Shown: one piece after another, positions 18,021 through 27,433 of the stretch | How positions within the stretch are numbered: the first letter of the stretch is position 1 | How the letters are laid out: each line of letters opens with the position of its first letter | DNA from: Haloarcula marina | Lineage (GTDB): Archaea > Halobacteriota > Halobacteria > Halobacteriales > Haloarculaceae | Length of the DNA: 64,000 nucleotides | Direction: 5' to 3' | Assembly: GCF_024218775.1 (NCBI RefSeq) | Contig: NZ_CP100404.1 | Span: forward strand, 2,170,001-2,234,000 | Position numbers and translations under genes: made by a program | Notes under the pieces: model-generated | What the model saw: the letters and a program-made list of their open reading frames with translations, nothing else | The model's database searches: none | Told to the model about the DNA's origin: nothing

Positions 18021-18483
18021 ATGTACGAGCGGTTCGTCGGCCTGTTGTACGCCACGGCTGGGCTATCGGGTGCTGTTCGCGGGCGTGGCGTGGCGAAAAC
18101 GAACCGACTCCGGTGGGACGCCGCTCGTCCTCTGTCACGTCGCTATCGCCGTCGGGTCGCTGGCGTACGCCCGCGACGTCCTCGCCACGACGCTCGCCGT
18201 CCAGATTCTCTGGGCGCGTGTGGCTGGTCGCACAGTCTCGGTCACCGTCACCGTCGGCGAAACGACGGACGGGTTCTCCGTCGCCGACGACGGGCCGGGC
18301 ATCGGCCCGGCGAACCGCGACGCCGTCTTCGACAATGGATTCACCACAGCAGGCGACGGGACGGGCTACGGCCTCGCCATCGTCGAGACAATTGCCGAGG
18401 CCCACCGCTGAGACGTATCGGTGGCCGAGAGCCACGACGGCGGCGCACGGTTCGAGTTCGGCGGCGTCGAACGCGCCGAGTGA
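18021..18483 (+). pseudogene. Decayed sensor histidine kinase
   Basis: Reading across frames gives MYERFVGLLYATAG, then after a frameshift near 18060 GYRVLFAGVAWRKRTDSGG and a membrane-like segment. The sequence then jumps straight to a kinase ATPase C-terminal end (VADDGPGIGPANRDAVFDNGF, GTGYGLAIVETIAEAH). A TGA at 18409-18411 interrupts it where family members usually have Trp, and the natural ending VAESHDGGARFEFGG continues to 18483. The dimerisation domain and most of the ATPase domain are missing. Frameshift, internal deletion and stop codon together indicate a dead gene. Confidence 0.75.
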
Positions 18484-18489
18484 CGAATC

Positions 18490-20223
18490 TCAGGGGTGGG
18501 CGAAGTACGTGACCGACTCGCCGTCGGCATCGACCGAATCGACGCGGACGAAACCGATGCGCTCGAACTGGAGCAGGTCGTCCGCGCCATAATCGAGGAA
18601 TCCGGGTTCGGTGACCCCGGTCACGTCGCCGTCCATCGTCCGCAGTCGGAGTTCGGGACCGTCGGCGGGCGCCCAGTGGACAACGTCGACGCCCTCCTCG
18701 CGCACCGCCGAGATGTCGTCGCCGACGTACTCGAAGGCGTCGCGGGTGTGGCGGACACAGCCGTAGCCCTTCAACCAGACGCGCTCGCCATGTCCGGGGA
18801 GGTCGTCGCCCTCGACGACGACGCCCGCCGCGACGGGTATCTCGCGTCGGCCGCGCTCTTCGAAGTCCGGGTGGTACGGCGGTTCGCCCGCGTCGGGCCC
18901 GCCGACGATTTGGCGCTCGACGAGGCCGCCGTGTGCGTCGTCGTCCCGGACGAAAAAGGCGCGGTCCGTCTCGTCGTCTATCAGGTCGCGGTTGTTCGAG
19001 TACACGGACGACATGGCGAGGTCGACGTTCGAGGTGGAGGTGCCGAGTTCGACCATCGCGTCCACGAGGGCTTGCCCGCGGATGCCGCGGCGCTTGAGAC
19101 TCGCCACAGTCGGCGCACGCGGGTCGTCCCACCCGTCGAGTTCGCCGTCGGCGATGAGTTCGGCGATAGTCGAGGTGGACATCTTCACGTCGTACTCGTC
19201 GACCTGCACGTGACCCCAGTGGACGACCTCGGGATACTCCCACCCGAAGTAGTCGTAGACGAACTGCTGGCGCTTCGCCGAATCTTGGAGGTCGATACCG
19301 CGGATGATGTGCGTAATGCCGAGCAGGTGGTCGTCGACGCCGCTCTGGAAGTCGAGCATCGGCCAGCATCGATAGTCCGCGGCCGTCTCGCGCGGGTGCG
19401 GCGTGTCTATCATGCGGAAGGCCACGAAGTCTCGGAGCGCCGGGTTCTTGTGCGTGATATCCGTCCGAACGCGCAGGACCATCTCGCCGCTCTCGTACTC
19501 GCCGTCGACCATCGCCGCGAACTCCTCGCGGACCGTCTCGGCGTCTTTCTCGCGGTGCGGACACGCCTTCCCGCTGTTCTTCAAGTCGGAGAACTCGCCC
19601 TGCGGACACGAACAGGTGTACGCGCCGCCCTTCTCGATGAGTTCGCGGGCGTACTCGTAGTACGTCTCCACCCGGTCGCTCGCCTTGAACACGTCGTCGG
19701 GTTCGAAGCCGAGATAGTCGATAGCGTCGAGGATGGCGTCGTAGGCCTCTATGTCCGGCCGTTTCGTCTCGGGGTCGGTGTCGTCGAACCGGCAGACGAA
19801 CTCGCCGTCGTAGCGGTCTTTGTACGTCCCGATGACGGCGGCCATCCGCGCGTGGCCGATGTGCCAGGGGCCGTTGGGGTTCGGGGCGACGCGCATCCGG
19901 ACGGTGTCGTACTCGTCGGCGTTGGGCAGGTCCGGTAGCGGGTGGTCCTCGCCCTCGTCTTCGGCTTCGAGTTCCGCGAGTTTCTCCGGCGCGAGTTCCT
20001 CTAACCGGTCGCGGCGTTCCTCGGCGTCCATCCCGTTCACTCGGTCGACGACGGGTGCGATGACGCCCGGAATCTGGTCACCGTACTCCCGGAACTCCGG
20101 GTTCTCGCCCATGAGCGGGCCCATGATGGCCCCGACCTGTGCCTCGCTGTCGTGTTTGACAGCGTTGAGGAGGGCGTTCGTCTCCGCGGCCTCCTCGATG
20201 CGCTGTCGTACGGCGTCGTCCAT
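18490..20223 (-). CDS. gltX: Glutamyl-tRNA synthetase (archaeal GlxRS type)
   Basis: Charges tRNA-Glu. Archaeal enzymes of this class also make Glu-tRNA-Gln for later amidation. 577 residues from MDDAVRQRIEEAAETNAL. An N-terminal helical domain precedes the class I catalytic fold, with PNPNGPWHIGHARM holding HIGH at 121-124. The second signature is DVKMSTSTI (KMSKS counterpart), and an all-beta anticodon-binding region follows. GGAYTCSCPQGEF and KACPH may bind zinc. The ATG at 20223 matches the conserved N terminus. It is the last gene of the isoprenoid-linked block, 45 bases after the ArsA/Get3 gene. Confidence 0.94.
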   Translation of the reverse strand: MDDAVRQRIEEAAETNALLNAVKHDSEAQVGAIMGPLMGENPEFREYGDQIPGVIAPVVDRVNGMDAEERRDRLEELAPEKLAELEAEDEGEDHPLPDLPNADEYDTVRMRVAPNPNGPWHIGHARMAAVIGTYKDRYDGEFVCRFDDTDPETKRPDIEAYDAILDAIDYLGFEPDDVFKASDRVETYYEYARELIEKGGAYTCSCPQGEFSDLKNSGKACPHREKDAETVREEFAAMVDGEYESGEMVLRVRTDITHKNPALRDFVAFRMIDTPHPRETAADYRCWPMLDFQSGVDDHLLGITHIIRGIDLQDSAKRQQFVYDYFGWEYPEVVHWGHVQVDEYDVKMSTSTIAELIADGELDGWDDPRAPTVASLKRRGIRGQALVDAMVELGTSTSNVDLAMSSVYSNNRDLIDDETDRAFFVRDDDAHGGLVERQIVGGPDAGEPPYHPDFEERGRREIPVAAGVVVEGDDLPGHGERVWLKGYGCVRHTRDAFEYVGDDISAVREEGVDVVHWAPADGPELRLRTMDGDVTGVTEPGFLDYGADDLLQFERIGFVRVDSVDADGESVTYFAHP

Positions 20224-20268
20224 GTCCGGGAGTGGCACCGCCGCCGTCAAAACGCCGTCGGGTTCGAG

Positions 20269-21198
20269 TCAGACACCGAGATGCTCGCCGACCCGTTCCA
20301 GCGCCGTCAGTCCCGTAACCTCGCCGGACTCGTCGGGGACCGTCCACAGTTCGAGGTCCGGCATCGACTCACGGAGGGCCGCCAGCGCGTCCTCTTGGAC
20401 CGCCCGTTTCCCGCGACACCGCTCGCAGTCGCCGGGGTCCTCGATACACTTGTTCACCACGAGCGTCGTCACCGGCACCTCGAACTCCCGCAACTGCGTG
20501 ACCAGTCGCTCGCTCTCTCTGACCGCCATCGTCTCGGGAATCGTGACGACGCGAAACGCCGTCTGCTCCGGGTCGCGCAGAACCTCGCCCACCCGGGCCA
20601 TCCGCTCGCGCATCTCGGTGAAGTCCGTCGCTTCGTCCGTTCGGCGTCGGCCCATCGGCCCGAACAGCATGGTTCGGGTGGCGTTGACCTTCCGGCGTAT
20701 CTGGTCGGAGAGGTCCAGCGCCGTGGCCATCCCTCGGTCCATCACCTCCGGTAAGTCGAGAAGGCGGAGCGTGTGCCCCGTCGGCGCGGTGTCGAACACC
20801 ACGCGGTCCCAGCGGTCGCTGTCGACGTACGTCGCGAACCCCTCCAGCGCGGCGAGTTCGTCACTGCCGGGCATCACCCCGGCGGTGAACAGCTCGGTTA
20901 TCTCGTCTTCGTCCAGCGAGATGCCCGCCTCGGAAAATTCGGCCGCCAGCGCTTCGAACAGCGACCGGTACCTGTCGACACCCGCCTGCGGGTCGACTTC
21001 GACGCCCCAGAGGCGGTCGCGTATCTCGACCGGGTCACCGCCGATAGGCGTCTCGACGGCGTCGGCCAGCGAGTGGGCCGGGTCCGTCGAGACGACCAGC
21101 GTCCGGTGTCCCCGCTTCGCGAGCGCCAGTCCCGTCGCCGTCGCGACGGTCGTCTTCCCGACGCCGCCTTTGCCGCCGTAGAGGACGAACCGTGTCAC
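20269..21198 (-). CDS. ArsA/Get3 family ATPase
   Basis: 309 residues, start GTG 21198. The deviant Walker A GGKGGVGKT is at residues 8-16. DTAPTGHTLRLLDLPE is the A-loop signature, and the switch II-type STDPAHSLADAV is present. A Cys cluster in NKCIEDPGDCERCRGKR resembles the zinc-binding CxxC of Get3-type proteins, so membrane-protein targeting is more likely than arsenite pumping. No arsB or arsenical regulator is nearby. It lies 70 bases after the prenyl synthase and 45 before gltX. Confidence 0.87.
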   Translation of the reverse strand: MTRFVLYGGKGGVGKTTVATATGLALAKRGHRTLVVSTDPAHSLADAVETPIGGDPVEIRDRLWGVEVDPQAGVDRYRSLFEALAAEFSEAGISLDEDEITELFTAGVMPGSDELAALEGFATYVDSDRWDRVVFDTAPTGHTLRLLDLPEVMDRGMATALDLSDQIRRKVNATRTMLFGPMGRRRTDEATDFTEMRERMARVGEVLRDPEQTAFRVVTIPETMAVRESERLVTQLREFEVPVTTLVVNKCIEDPGDCERCRGKRAVQEDALAALRESMPDLELWTVPDESGEVTGLTALERVGEHLGV

Positions 21199-21268
21199 GA
21201 CGAGACGTTCGTCTCGGGGACACTTAGTTCCGCGCGCCGGGGGAAAAGGCGGGATTCGGCGCGGCGAG

Positions 21269-22309
21269 TCAGTACTCGCGCTCGACGAGGTAGTTCGCGA
21301 TGCCGTCCAAGAGGTCGCGGGCCTCGTTGTCCGGCAGCACTTCGAGGTTCTGCTTCCCGCTTTCGACGAGTTCTTGCGCCTTTTCGCGGGCAAACTCTAT
21401 CGAGCCAGCCTCGCGGAGGGTCGCGACGGCGTCGTCGATTTCGGCTTCCGACACCTCGGCGACGGAGTCGGTGTCGACGAGATTGTCCACGTCGACGCCC
21501 TGTTGGCGCGCGTGGAGCGTGACGAGCGTCTGTTTGTTCTCGACGAGGTCCGAGCCGCGCTGTTTGCCCAGTTTCTCCGAGGGCGTCGTCAGGTCCAGCA
21601 GGTCGTCCTGAATCTGGAACGCGCGGCCAACGTCGAGGCCGTGGTTGTACAGCGCTTCGACCGTCTCGTCGTCCGCGCCGAGGAGCGTGGCCGGGATGGC
21701 CGCCGCCGCGCCGTAGAGGACGGCGGTCTTCAGTTCGACCATCTCCAGGTACTCGTCGGGCGTGACCGCGTCGCGCTGTTCGAACTCGATGTCGAGGGAC
21801 TGGCCCTCGCAGATGCGGGTACACGTCGTCGCCAGTCGCTTGTTCGCGGCGACGGTCCGGCCGTCGGCCGCACCCGTCGAGAGCAGGAACTCGAACGCCT
21901 TCGAGTACAGCGTGTCTCCGGCGAGAATGGCCGTCGAGAGGTCGTACTCCTTGTGGACGGCCGGGACCCCGCGCCGGAGGTCGTCGTCGTCCATGATGTC
22001 GTCGTGGATGAGCGTGAACGTCTGGATGACCTCGATAGCCAGCGCCGCCGACAGCACGTCGGCGTGCCCGCCGTCCAGCCTCGGGAACTCGCGGTAGTCG
22101 GTCGAGAGCGGGTCCACGTCCAAGAGCGACTCCGCGACGAGTAACAGCACCGTCGGGCGAAGTCGCTTGCCGCCAGCGTCCAGCAGGTAGCGGGTCGCCT
22201 CGTAGAGGTGGTCCGGCCGCGTGACCGGCAGTTCCTCCGGCAACGCCTCGTTGACCCGCTCTCGCCGGGCGAGGATGGCGTCTTCGACCTGCTGATGGCG
22301 TTCGGACAT
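21269..22309 (-). CDS. idsA3: Geranylgeranyl/polyprenyl diphosphate synthase
   Basis: Condenses IPP with allylic diphosphates to make the C20 or longer chains of archaeal ether lipids. 346 residues. The first aspartate-rich motif DDIMDDDD is at about 103-110 with LRRG following. GGKRLRP near residue 46 binds diphosphate, and the second Asp-rich motif is QIQDDLLD. Four bases separate it from rnj, and mvk and ipk lie upstream on the same strand, linking it to the alternative mevalonate route. The chain length produced cannot be read with certainty. Confidence 0.92.
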   Translation of the reverse strand: MSERHQQVEDAILARRERVNEALPEELPVTRPDHLYEATRYLLDAGGKRLRPTVLLLVAESLLDVDPLSTDYREFPRLDGGHADVLSAALAIEVIQTFTLIHDDIMDDDDLRRGVPAVHKEYDLSTAILAGDTLYSKAFEFLLSTGAADGRTVAANKRLATTCTRICEGQSLDIEFEQRDAVTPDEYLEMVELKTAVLYGAAAAIPATLLGADDETVEALYNHGLDVGRAFQIQDDLLDLTTPSEKLGKQRGSDLVENKQTLVTLHARQQGVDVDNLVDTDSVAEVSEAEIDDAVATLREAGSIEFAREKAQELVESGKQNLEVLPDNEARDLLDGIANYLVEREY

Positions 22310-22313
22310 AGGC

Positions 22314-23660
22314 TTATTCCGTGAGTTGGATCATGTTGCCGTTACGCGTCACGTGCAGGTCGCGACCGACCTTGTAGCCCTGGTTCTCGGCGAGGTCCAC
22401 GTAGGGCGCGAACCCTTTGAGGCTCTGGTGGGCCGGAATGACGTGCTGGGGCTGGAGCGCTTCCAGCATCTCGTAGTGCCCCTCCTCGCGGAGGTGGCCC
22501 GAGACGTGGATGTCGTCGTAGATGCGCGCGCCCTGCATCCCGAGCAGTTTCTCGGACTGGTAGCGTTGGCCCTCGTTGGTCGGTTCCGGGATGACCCGGG
22601 CCGAGAACAGGACCTTGTCGCCGTTGTCCAGTTCGTACGGCGTCTCGCCGCGGCCCATGCGGGTGAGCATCGCGCGCGGTTCGCCCTGGTGACCCGTGAC
22701 GATGGGCAGGAAGTTCTCCTTACCCTCGTTCATGATGCGCTTGAACGTGCGGTCGACGGACTTGCGGTGGCCGTACATCCCGAGGTCCTCCGGGAAGTCC
22801 ACGAAGTCAAGTCGTTCTGCGGTGCCGGAGTACTTCTCCATCGAGCGACCCAGCAGAACCGGCTGTCGGCCGATGTCGTCGGCGAACTCGACGAGGCTCT
22901 TCACGCGTGCGATGTGGCTGGAGAACGTCGTGGCCACGATGCCGCCGTCGTAGTCCTGAATGCTGTACATCACGTCTTTGAGGTGGCGGCGAGCGACGGA
23001 CTCCGAGGGCGTGCGGCCCTTCCGACCGGCGTTCGTACAGTCCTCGATGTAACAGAGGACGCCGTTACCCTCGCGGCCGATTTCTCGGAATCGGTCCATG
23101 TCGATGGGGTCGCCGATGACCGGCGTGTGGTCCATCCGCTTGTCGAGGCCGTAGACGACCGCGCCCTCGGGTGTGTGGAGGACGGGGTTGATGGCGTCGA
23201 TGATGGAGTGTGTGACGTTGACGAACTCCAGTTCGTTGCGCTCGCCGATAGACATCGTCTCGCCCGCTTCCATCTTCACGAGGTCGTTCTGGACGCCGAA
23301 CTTCTCCTCGCCCTTGATCTGCTGTTTGACGAGTTCGATAGTGAAGGGCGTCGCGACGATGGGAGCGTCGTAGCGATGCGCGAGTTTCGAAATCGCGCCG
23401 ATGTGGTCGAGGTGACCGTGGGTCGGCACGATGGCCTTCACGTCGCCTTCGAGGTCGGACATGACGCGGTCGTCCGGAATCGCGCCCATGTCGATGAGGT
23501 CGAGCGAGTGCATGCGCTCCGTCTCGACGTTGTCGTGAATCAGTACCTTCGAGAGATTGAGGCCCATGTCGAAGATGACGACGTCGTCACCTGCACGGAC
23601 GGCCGTCATCTGACGACCGACAGCCTCGTAACCGCCGATAGTTGCAATTTCGACTTCCAT
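22314..23660 (-). CDS. rnj: Ribonuclease J (archaeal RNase J, beta-CASP metallo-beta-lactamase)
   Basis: A 448-residue metallo-beta-lactamase/beta-CASP RNase. HGHLDHIG (from residue 81) is the zinc motif, and the beta-CASP features [32 protein letters not shown] and [12 protein letters not shown] follow. Archaeal members are 5'-3' exoribonucleases in RNA decay. Start ATG 23660 ([18 protein letters not shown]) is family-typical. The apparent promoter is over 200 bases upstream (see 23885-23910), giving an unusually long leader for a haloarchaeon. Confidence 0.92.
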   Translation of the reverse strand: MEVEIATIGGYEAVGRQMTAVRAGDDVVIFDMGLNLSKVLIHDNVETERMHSLDLIDMGAIPDDRVMSDLEGDVKAIVPTHGHLDHIGAISKLAHRYDAPIVATPFTIELVKQQIKGEEKFGVQNDLVKMEAGETMSIGERNELEFVNVTHSIIDAINPVLHTPEGAVVYGLDKRMDHTPVIGDPIDMDRFREIGREGNGVLCYIEDCTNAGRKGRTPSESVARRHLKDVMYSIQDYDGGIVATTFSSHIARVKSLVEFADDIGRQPVLLGRSMEKYSGTAERLDFVDFPEDLGMYGHRKSVDRTFKRIMNEGKENFLPIVTGHQGEPRAMLTRMGRGETPYELDNGDKVLFSARVIPEPTNEGQRYQSEKLLGMQGARIYDDIHVSGHLREEGHYEMLEALQPQHVIPAHQSLKGFAPYVDLAENQGYKVGRDLHVTRNGNMIQLTE

Positions 23661-23884
23661 AGTTGTAGCTCCGAGTAGGAGCCGTCCGCGAGCCCGCGGT
23701 CGGAGGTGGCAACGACGGTGTCTGCTGAAACGGCGTCTCTGTTCCGGTGTCGGCGTCGAGGCCATCCGGGTACGCCCGTAGCCTCGCAGCCTGTAGTGGA
23801 AGGGACTCGCGTCCCGACGACTATTCCCCGTCGTCTGCCGGCCGCCGAACCGCGAGTCGCGGGCGGCCGTGCGCTCGGTTATCC

Positions 23885-23910
23885 GACGTTACAACGTCAC
23901 TTCTTAAAAC
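23885..23910 (-). promoter_or_regulatory. rnj promoter with adjacent palindrome
   Basis: Minus-strand TATA-like GTTTTAAG (complement of 23903-23910) is followed by the inverted repeat GACGTT-2-AACGTC (23885-23898). That puts the repeat between TATA and the expected start near 23880. This would leave a leader of about 220 bases before ATG 23660. The leader (23661-23880) has no open reading frame I would call a gene. Confidence 0.5.
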
Positions 23911-23931
23911 GGTGTGGGTTCGACCCCGGCG

Positions 23932-25563
23932 CTACTCGTCGTCGAGCGCGTCCGACAGCGGGTCCGAATCCGTCTTCACGTCGAACGACTCGACGCCCTC
24001 GTCGGCGAGCGATTCGTCGTCCTCGGATTGGGCGTCGGTCGCTTCCTTCGACTCTCCGCCCTCGCTCGTCGCCGGGTCGTCGAAGATGTCGTCGGCCGTC
24101 CTCGGCTCGTCGTTCTCGCCGAAGAGGTCCGCCGTCGTCCGCGGTTCACTCGTTTCCGTCTCGCTCGATTCCGCCGGGTCGCTGTCGACCGGCGTGTCCC
24201 ACGCCGACTGTGGTGACGAGTCCGTCCCGGTCGCTGTCGTCGTCTCCGTCGCCGCCGTATCGGCAGATTTCGTCGTTTCCGCGCCCTCGTCGTCCCCGGA
24301 ATTCGTCTCGAACTCCGCCGGGTCAGGGGGCGACCACTCCTGCGGTTCGGCCTCTGGCGCGGGGGTCTGCTCCGCCGGGTCCTCTGCGGCGGCGTCGGCA
24401 TCGACAGTCTCCTCGGACGTATCTCCCGTCTCACCGGTCTGCCCGCCGAAGATGTCGTCGACCGTCCGGGCCGTCTCCGCCTCCCCGGCCGCTTCGGCCG
24501 CGTCTGCCTCCGCGGTCGTCTCCGGCGCCGAATCGCCCCACGTATCCGCCGTCACAGATTGGTCGGCGGGTTCGTCCGCAAACTCGTCGCCCGCCTGTTC
24601 GACAGGCCCGTCGTCGGTCTCCGTCGTCTCGGCCGCCGATTCCGTCGGTTCGTCCTCCAGCGGCGCGGCGTCGGTCGATTCGGCGTTCGTCGGTCCGCCG
24701 AAGATACCGCTGGTTTCGGCGGACTCGTCTTCGCCGCCGTCGTCCGCGGATTCCTCGGGCGCATCGGTGGAGACGACCGTCTGCCGGTCGGCAACGGCGT
24801 CGGCTTCCGAGTCGGTCGCGGTGTCGGCGGGACTCTCGGCCGTCGCGGTCGGTTGCGTCTCCGCCGCCGCTGGCTCCGACTCGGTGTCGGCCGCCGGTGT
24901 CGGGTCCGCGCTGTCCGTGCCGTCGTCGGCATCTGTCGGGACGGTCGACGCCTCGGACCTGGCCGGGTCGGGTTCCGCGTCGGATTCGACTGTCTCGCTC
25001 TGCTCGTCGGCTGTCTCGGTGTCCGCGGCCGACGCGGCGAGCGGGTCCGGGGACGCTGGTTCGTCAGTTGTCGGGTCCTCTTCGGACGCGGATTCGGGCG
25101 CGGAGTCCTCGTGCGTCGGGTCCTCCTCTGCCGGTTCGTCGCTCGACTGCTCAGACGCCGGTTCGGGGGCGGATTCGGCTTCGTCGGTGCGCTCGGTCGC
25201 CGCGGCGACACCGGCAGCGGTTCCGGCAGCGGCGGCCGCGGCCGATTCAGACGCACCAGCCGTTTCGGCGGCCGGGGGCGCCGGTCGACTCGCGACGGCC
25301 GCAGTCGTGCCGACCATCGTCGCGTCGGCGACGAGTTTGTGGAGGAGTCCGAACAGGCCGGACAGCGAGAGGAGGACGCCGATGGCGGTGACGGCGATAC
25401 CCAGCAGGGCACGGTTCGTCTCGACGGCGGCCGACGGACCCGGCGACCCGGCGAGGACGAACCCGATACCGACGAACGCGCCGCCGACGACGGCGACGAC
25501 GAGTACGTACCCCACGAAGCGAGCGCCGTAGCGGTAGACATCGGGCAGGCTAACAGCGGACAT
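23932..25563 (-). CDS. Membrane-anchored acidic disordered protein with repeated DDIF motifs
   Basis: 543 residues, family not recognised with confidence. Two transmembrane helices lie at about 16-39 and 52-74, then about 460 residues very rich in Ala, Glu, Asp, Thr, Ser and Pro, predicted disordered and probably cytoplasmic. Short motifs recur in the tail: SGIFGG (285-290), RTVDDIFGG (366-374), RTTADLFGE (475-483) and RTADDIFDD (488-496). Scattered Trp-Pro/Asp motifs (EWSPPDPAEF, SAWDTPVDSD) also occur. It lies between ipk and rnj in a conserved isoprenoid/RNA block. It might be a membrane tether or scaffold, which is inference only. Confidence 0.8.
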   Translation of the reverse strand: MSAVSLPDVYRYGARFVGYVLVVAVVGGAFVGIGFVLAGSPGPSAAVETNRALLGIAVTAIGVLLSLSGLFGLLHKLVADATMVGTTAAVASRPAPPAAETAGASESAAAAAAGTAAGVAAATERTDEAESAPEPASEQSSDEPAEEDPTHEDSAPESASEEDPTTDEPASPDPLAASAADTETADEQSETVESDAEPDPARSEASTVPTDADDGTDSADPTPAADTESEPAAAETQPTATAESPADTATDSEADAVADRQTVVSTDAPEESADDGGEDESAETSGIFGGPTNAESTDAAPLEDEPTESAAETTETDDGPVEQAGDEFADEPADQSVTADTWGDSAPETTAEADAAEAAGEAETARTVDDIFGGQTGETGDTSEETVDADAAAEDPAEQTPAPEAEPQEWSPPDPAEFETNSGDDEGAETTKSADTAATETTTATGTDSSPQSAWDTPVDSDPAESSETETSEPRTTADLFGENDEPRTADDIFDDPATSEGGESKEATDAQSEDDESLADEGVESFDVKTDSDPLSDALDDE

Positions 25564-25637
25564 GGTTCGACAATTGACAACGCCGGTGAAATAGGTTACG
25601 CCGACCGTACCCGCCGCCCCCGCCGATTGGGGTCGGC

Positions 25638-26390
25638 TTACCGCGGTTCCGCGCCGGTCGAATCGATGGTGGTCCCGGGCGACTCGCCCGCGAGGAACGC
25701 CGCCAGCGCCTCGGGACCGAAGACCGACGACGGGCTATCGAGCGCCAGCAACGCTCGCACTTTCCCGGCCATTCCGCCGGACACGTCCGTCGCGTCGCTC
25801 CCGCCGAGCGCGGCCGCCACGTCCGCGAACGCTTCGATTCGGTCGACGACGTCCCCGTCTTCGTCGAGGACGCCCGGAACCGTCGAACAGACGCCGACGC
25901 GAGTCGCGCCGACCGCCGTGGCGAGTTCGACCACGAGTTCGTCGCCGCTGACCACCGTCGCGCCCTCGCCCTCGTGGGCGACGAGGTCACCGTGGAGGAC
26001 CGGGACGAACCCCTCGCCCAAGAGCGTCCGGACCTGTCCGGTCGGGAGCGTGAGCGCCCCGTCGGCGTCCCGCGACGCCGCGGAGAACGGGTGGACCGGG
26101 ACGGCGGGGACGCCCCGTTCTTGCAGGGCGTCGACCACCGCGGCGTTCAGCCGCTTCATCGCGCCGTGAATGGCGGCGACCCCCGCCACGTCGTGTGTGC
26201 CCTGCGTCGTACTCACGCCGTAGTCGGCGGCGTGATGGTGACCGAAACTCCCGCCGCCGTGGACCACCACGAGGTCGTCGGTTCCCGCGGCGACGGCGTC
26301 CGCGGCGGCCGCCAGGGCGTCTTCGTCGACCGTCTCCGGTTCCGCTTTCTCGGTGACGACGCTCCCGCCGAGTTTCAGGACGGTCGTCAT
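25638..26390 (-). CDS. ipk: Isopentenyl phosphate kinase
   Basis: Phosphorylates isopentenyl phosphate to IPP in the alternative mevalonate pathway. 250 residues of the amino acid kinase fold. The N-terminal KLGGSVVTEK binds phosphate, VVVHGGGSFGHHHA contains the catalytic His region, and DVSGGMAGKVRAL lies in the nucleotide-binding end. It overlaps mvk by 4 bases (ATGA), so the two enzymes are co-translated. Confidence 0.93.
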   Translation of the reverse strand: MTTVLKLGGSVVTEKAEPETVDEDALAAAADAVAAGTDDLVVVHGGGSFGHHHAADYGVSTTQGTHDVAGVAAIHGAMKRLNAAVVDALQERGVPAVPVHPFSAASRDADGALTLPTGQVRTLLGEGFVPVLHGDLVAHEGEGATVVSGDELVVELATAVGATRVGVCSTVPGVLDEDGDVVDRIEAFADVAAALGGSDATDVSGGMAGKVRALLALDSPSSVFGPEALAAFLAGESPGTTIDSTGAEPR

Positions 26391-27370
26391 TCGCGCCGGA
26401 CCCCGTCGGTGTCGAGTTCGGCCCGGAACGCCTCGGCGCACCCCGGCGTGTACTTCAGCGCCGTCAGCGAGTCGTCCGTGTCGTCCAGCGCGACGATACA
26501 TCCGCCGCCGCCCGCGCCGGTGAGTTTCGCGCCCATCGCCCCGGCGTCCCGGGCCGCCCACACCATCGAGTCGAGCGACCGCGAGGAGACGCCGAGCGCC
26601 GCCAGCAGGCCGTGATTGAAGTCCATCAACTCGCCGAGCGTCTCGTGGTCGCCAGCGGCCAGTACCGACTCGCCTTCGCGGACCACGTCGCCGATAGCGC
26701 CGACGGTGTCCGCGGCGAAGTCGTACTCCTCGCGGAGACTCCGGACGCCCGCGACGAGTGCGCCCGTGTCGCCCGCACCGCCGTCGAACCCGATGACGAA
26801 CGGCAAGTTACCGACGCCGTCGAGGCGGCGGCAGTCGTCGCCCTCGACGCGGACCACGCCGCCCATCGCCGAGCAGAACGTATCGGCGCGCGAGGCCTGT
26901 CCGTCTTGGACCGCCGATTCGACCCGATAGGCGCGCTCGGCGATTTCCTCGGGCGAAAGTTCGACCCCCAACTCCCGCGTGGCGGCGTCGATAGCCGCGA
27001 CGACGACGGCGGCCGACGACCCGAGTCCCGCGCCGAGTGGGATGTCGCTCTCTATCTCTATCTCGAACCCCGCGTCCGGAGCGTCGGCGGCGTCGCGGAC
27101 CTGCGCGACGGCCTCGTTGACGTACCCCATCGCCGCTTCGAGCAGGGGTTCCGCGGCGTCGACGTCCGGCCGCCCGTCGCCGTCGCCGGTGTACTCGACC
27201 GTGAAGCCGTCGAGTTTCAGGTCATCGGAGTGGATTCGCAACCCCTCGTCTATCTCCGTCGCCGTGACCCGTGCGCGGCGCTCTATCGCGCAGGGGACCG
27301 CTGGCTCACCGTAGACGACCGCATGCTCCCCGAACAGATACACCTTGCCGGGAGCGCTCGACGTAACCAT
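26387..27370 (-). CDS. mvk: Mevalonate kinase
   Basis: Makes 5-phosphomevalonate from mevalonate and ATP. 327-residue GHMP kinase. Motif 1 is SAPGKVYLFGEHAVVYG, motif 2 the ATP loop PLGAGLGSSAAVVVA, and motif 3 MGAKLTGAGGGGCIVAL. The start ATG 27370 is typical (MVTSSAPGKVYLFGEH). It is followed by ipk with a 4-base overlap. A cytochrome P450 lies 63 bases upstream on the same strand. Confidence 0.94.
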   Translation of the reverse strand: MVTSSAPGKVYLFGEHAVVYGEPAVPCAIERRARVTATEIDEGLRIHSDDLKLDGFTVEYTGDGDGRPDVDAAEPLLEAAMGYVNEAVAQVRDAADAPDAGFEIEIESDIPLGAGLGSSAAVVVAAIDAATRELGVELSPEEIAERAYRVESAVQDGQASRADTFCSAMGGVVRVEGDDCRRLDGVGNLPFVIGFDGGAGDTGALVAGVRSLREEYDFAADTVGAIGDVVREGESVLAAGDHETLGELMDFNHGLLAALGVSSRSLDSMVWAARDAGAMGAKLTGAGGGGCIVALDDTDDSLTALKYTPGCAEAFRAELDTDGVRRE

Positions 27371-27433
27371 ACCCGCTCCTGTGGCCGCAGGGGGTTAGGC
27401 GTTTTCGGACTCCCGAGGCCGAAACTATGGCCG

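Noticed and set aside
20269-21198. Arsenite resistance role for the ArsA-like ATPase
   Set aside because: No arsB, arsR or arsC neighbour is present. The CxxC-type cluster and neighbours fit Get3-like membrane-protein targeting better.
23747-25531. Ser/Ala-rich plus-strand frame opposite the acidic disordered gene
   Set aside because: It mirrors the Glu/Asp-rich codons of the minus strand and has no signal peptide or anchor. The minus-strand protein has two clear membrane helices and repeated motifs.
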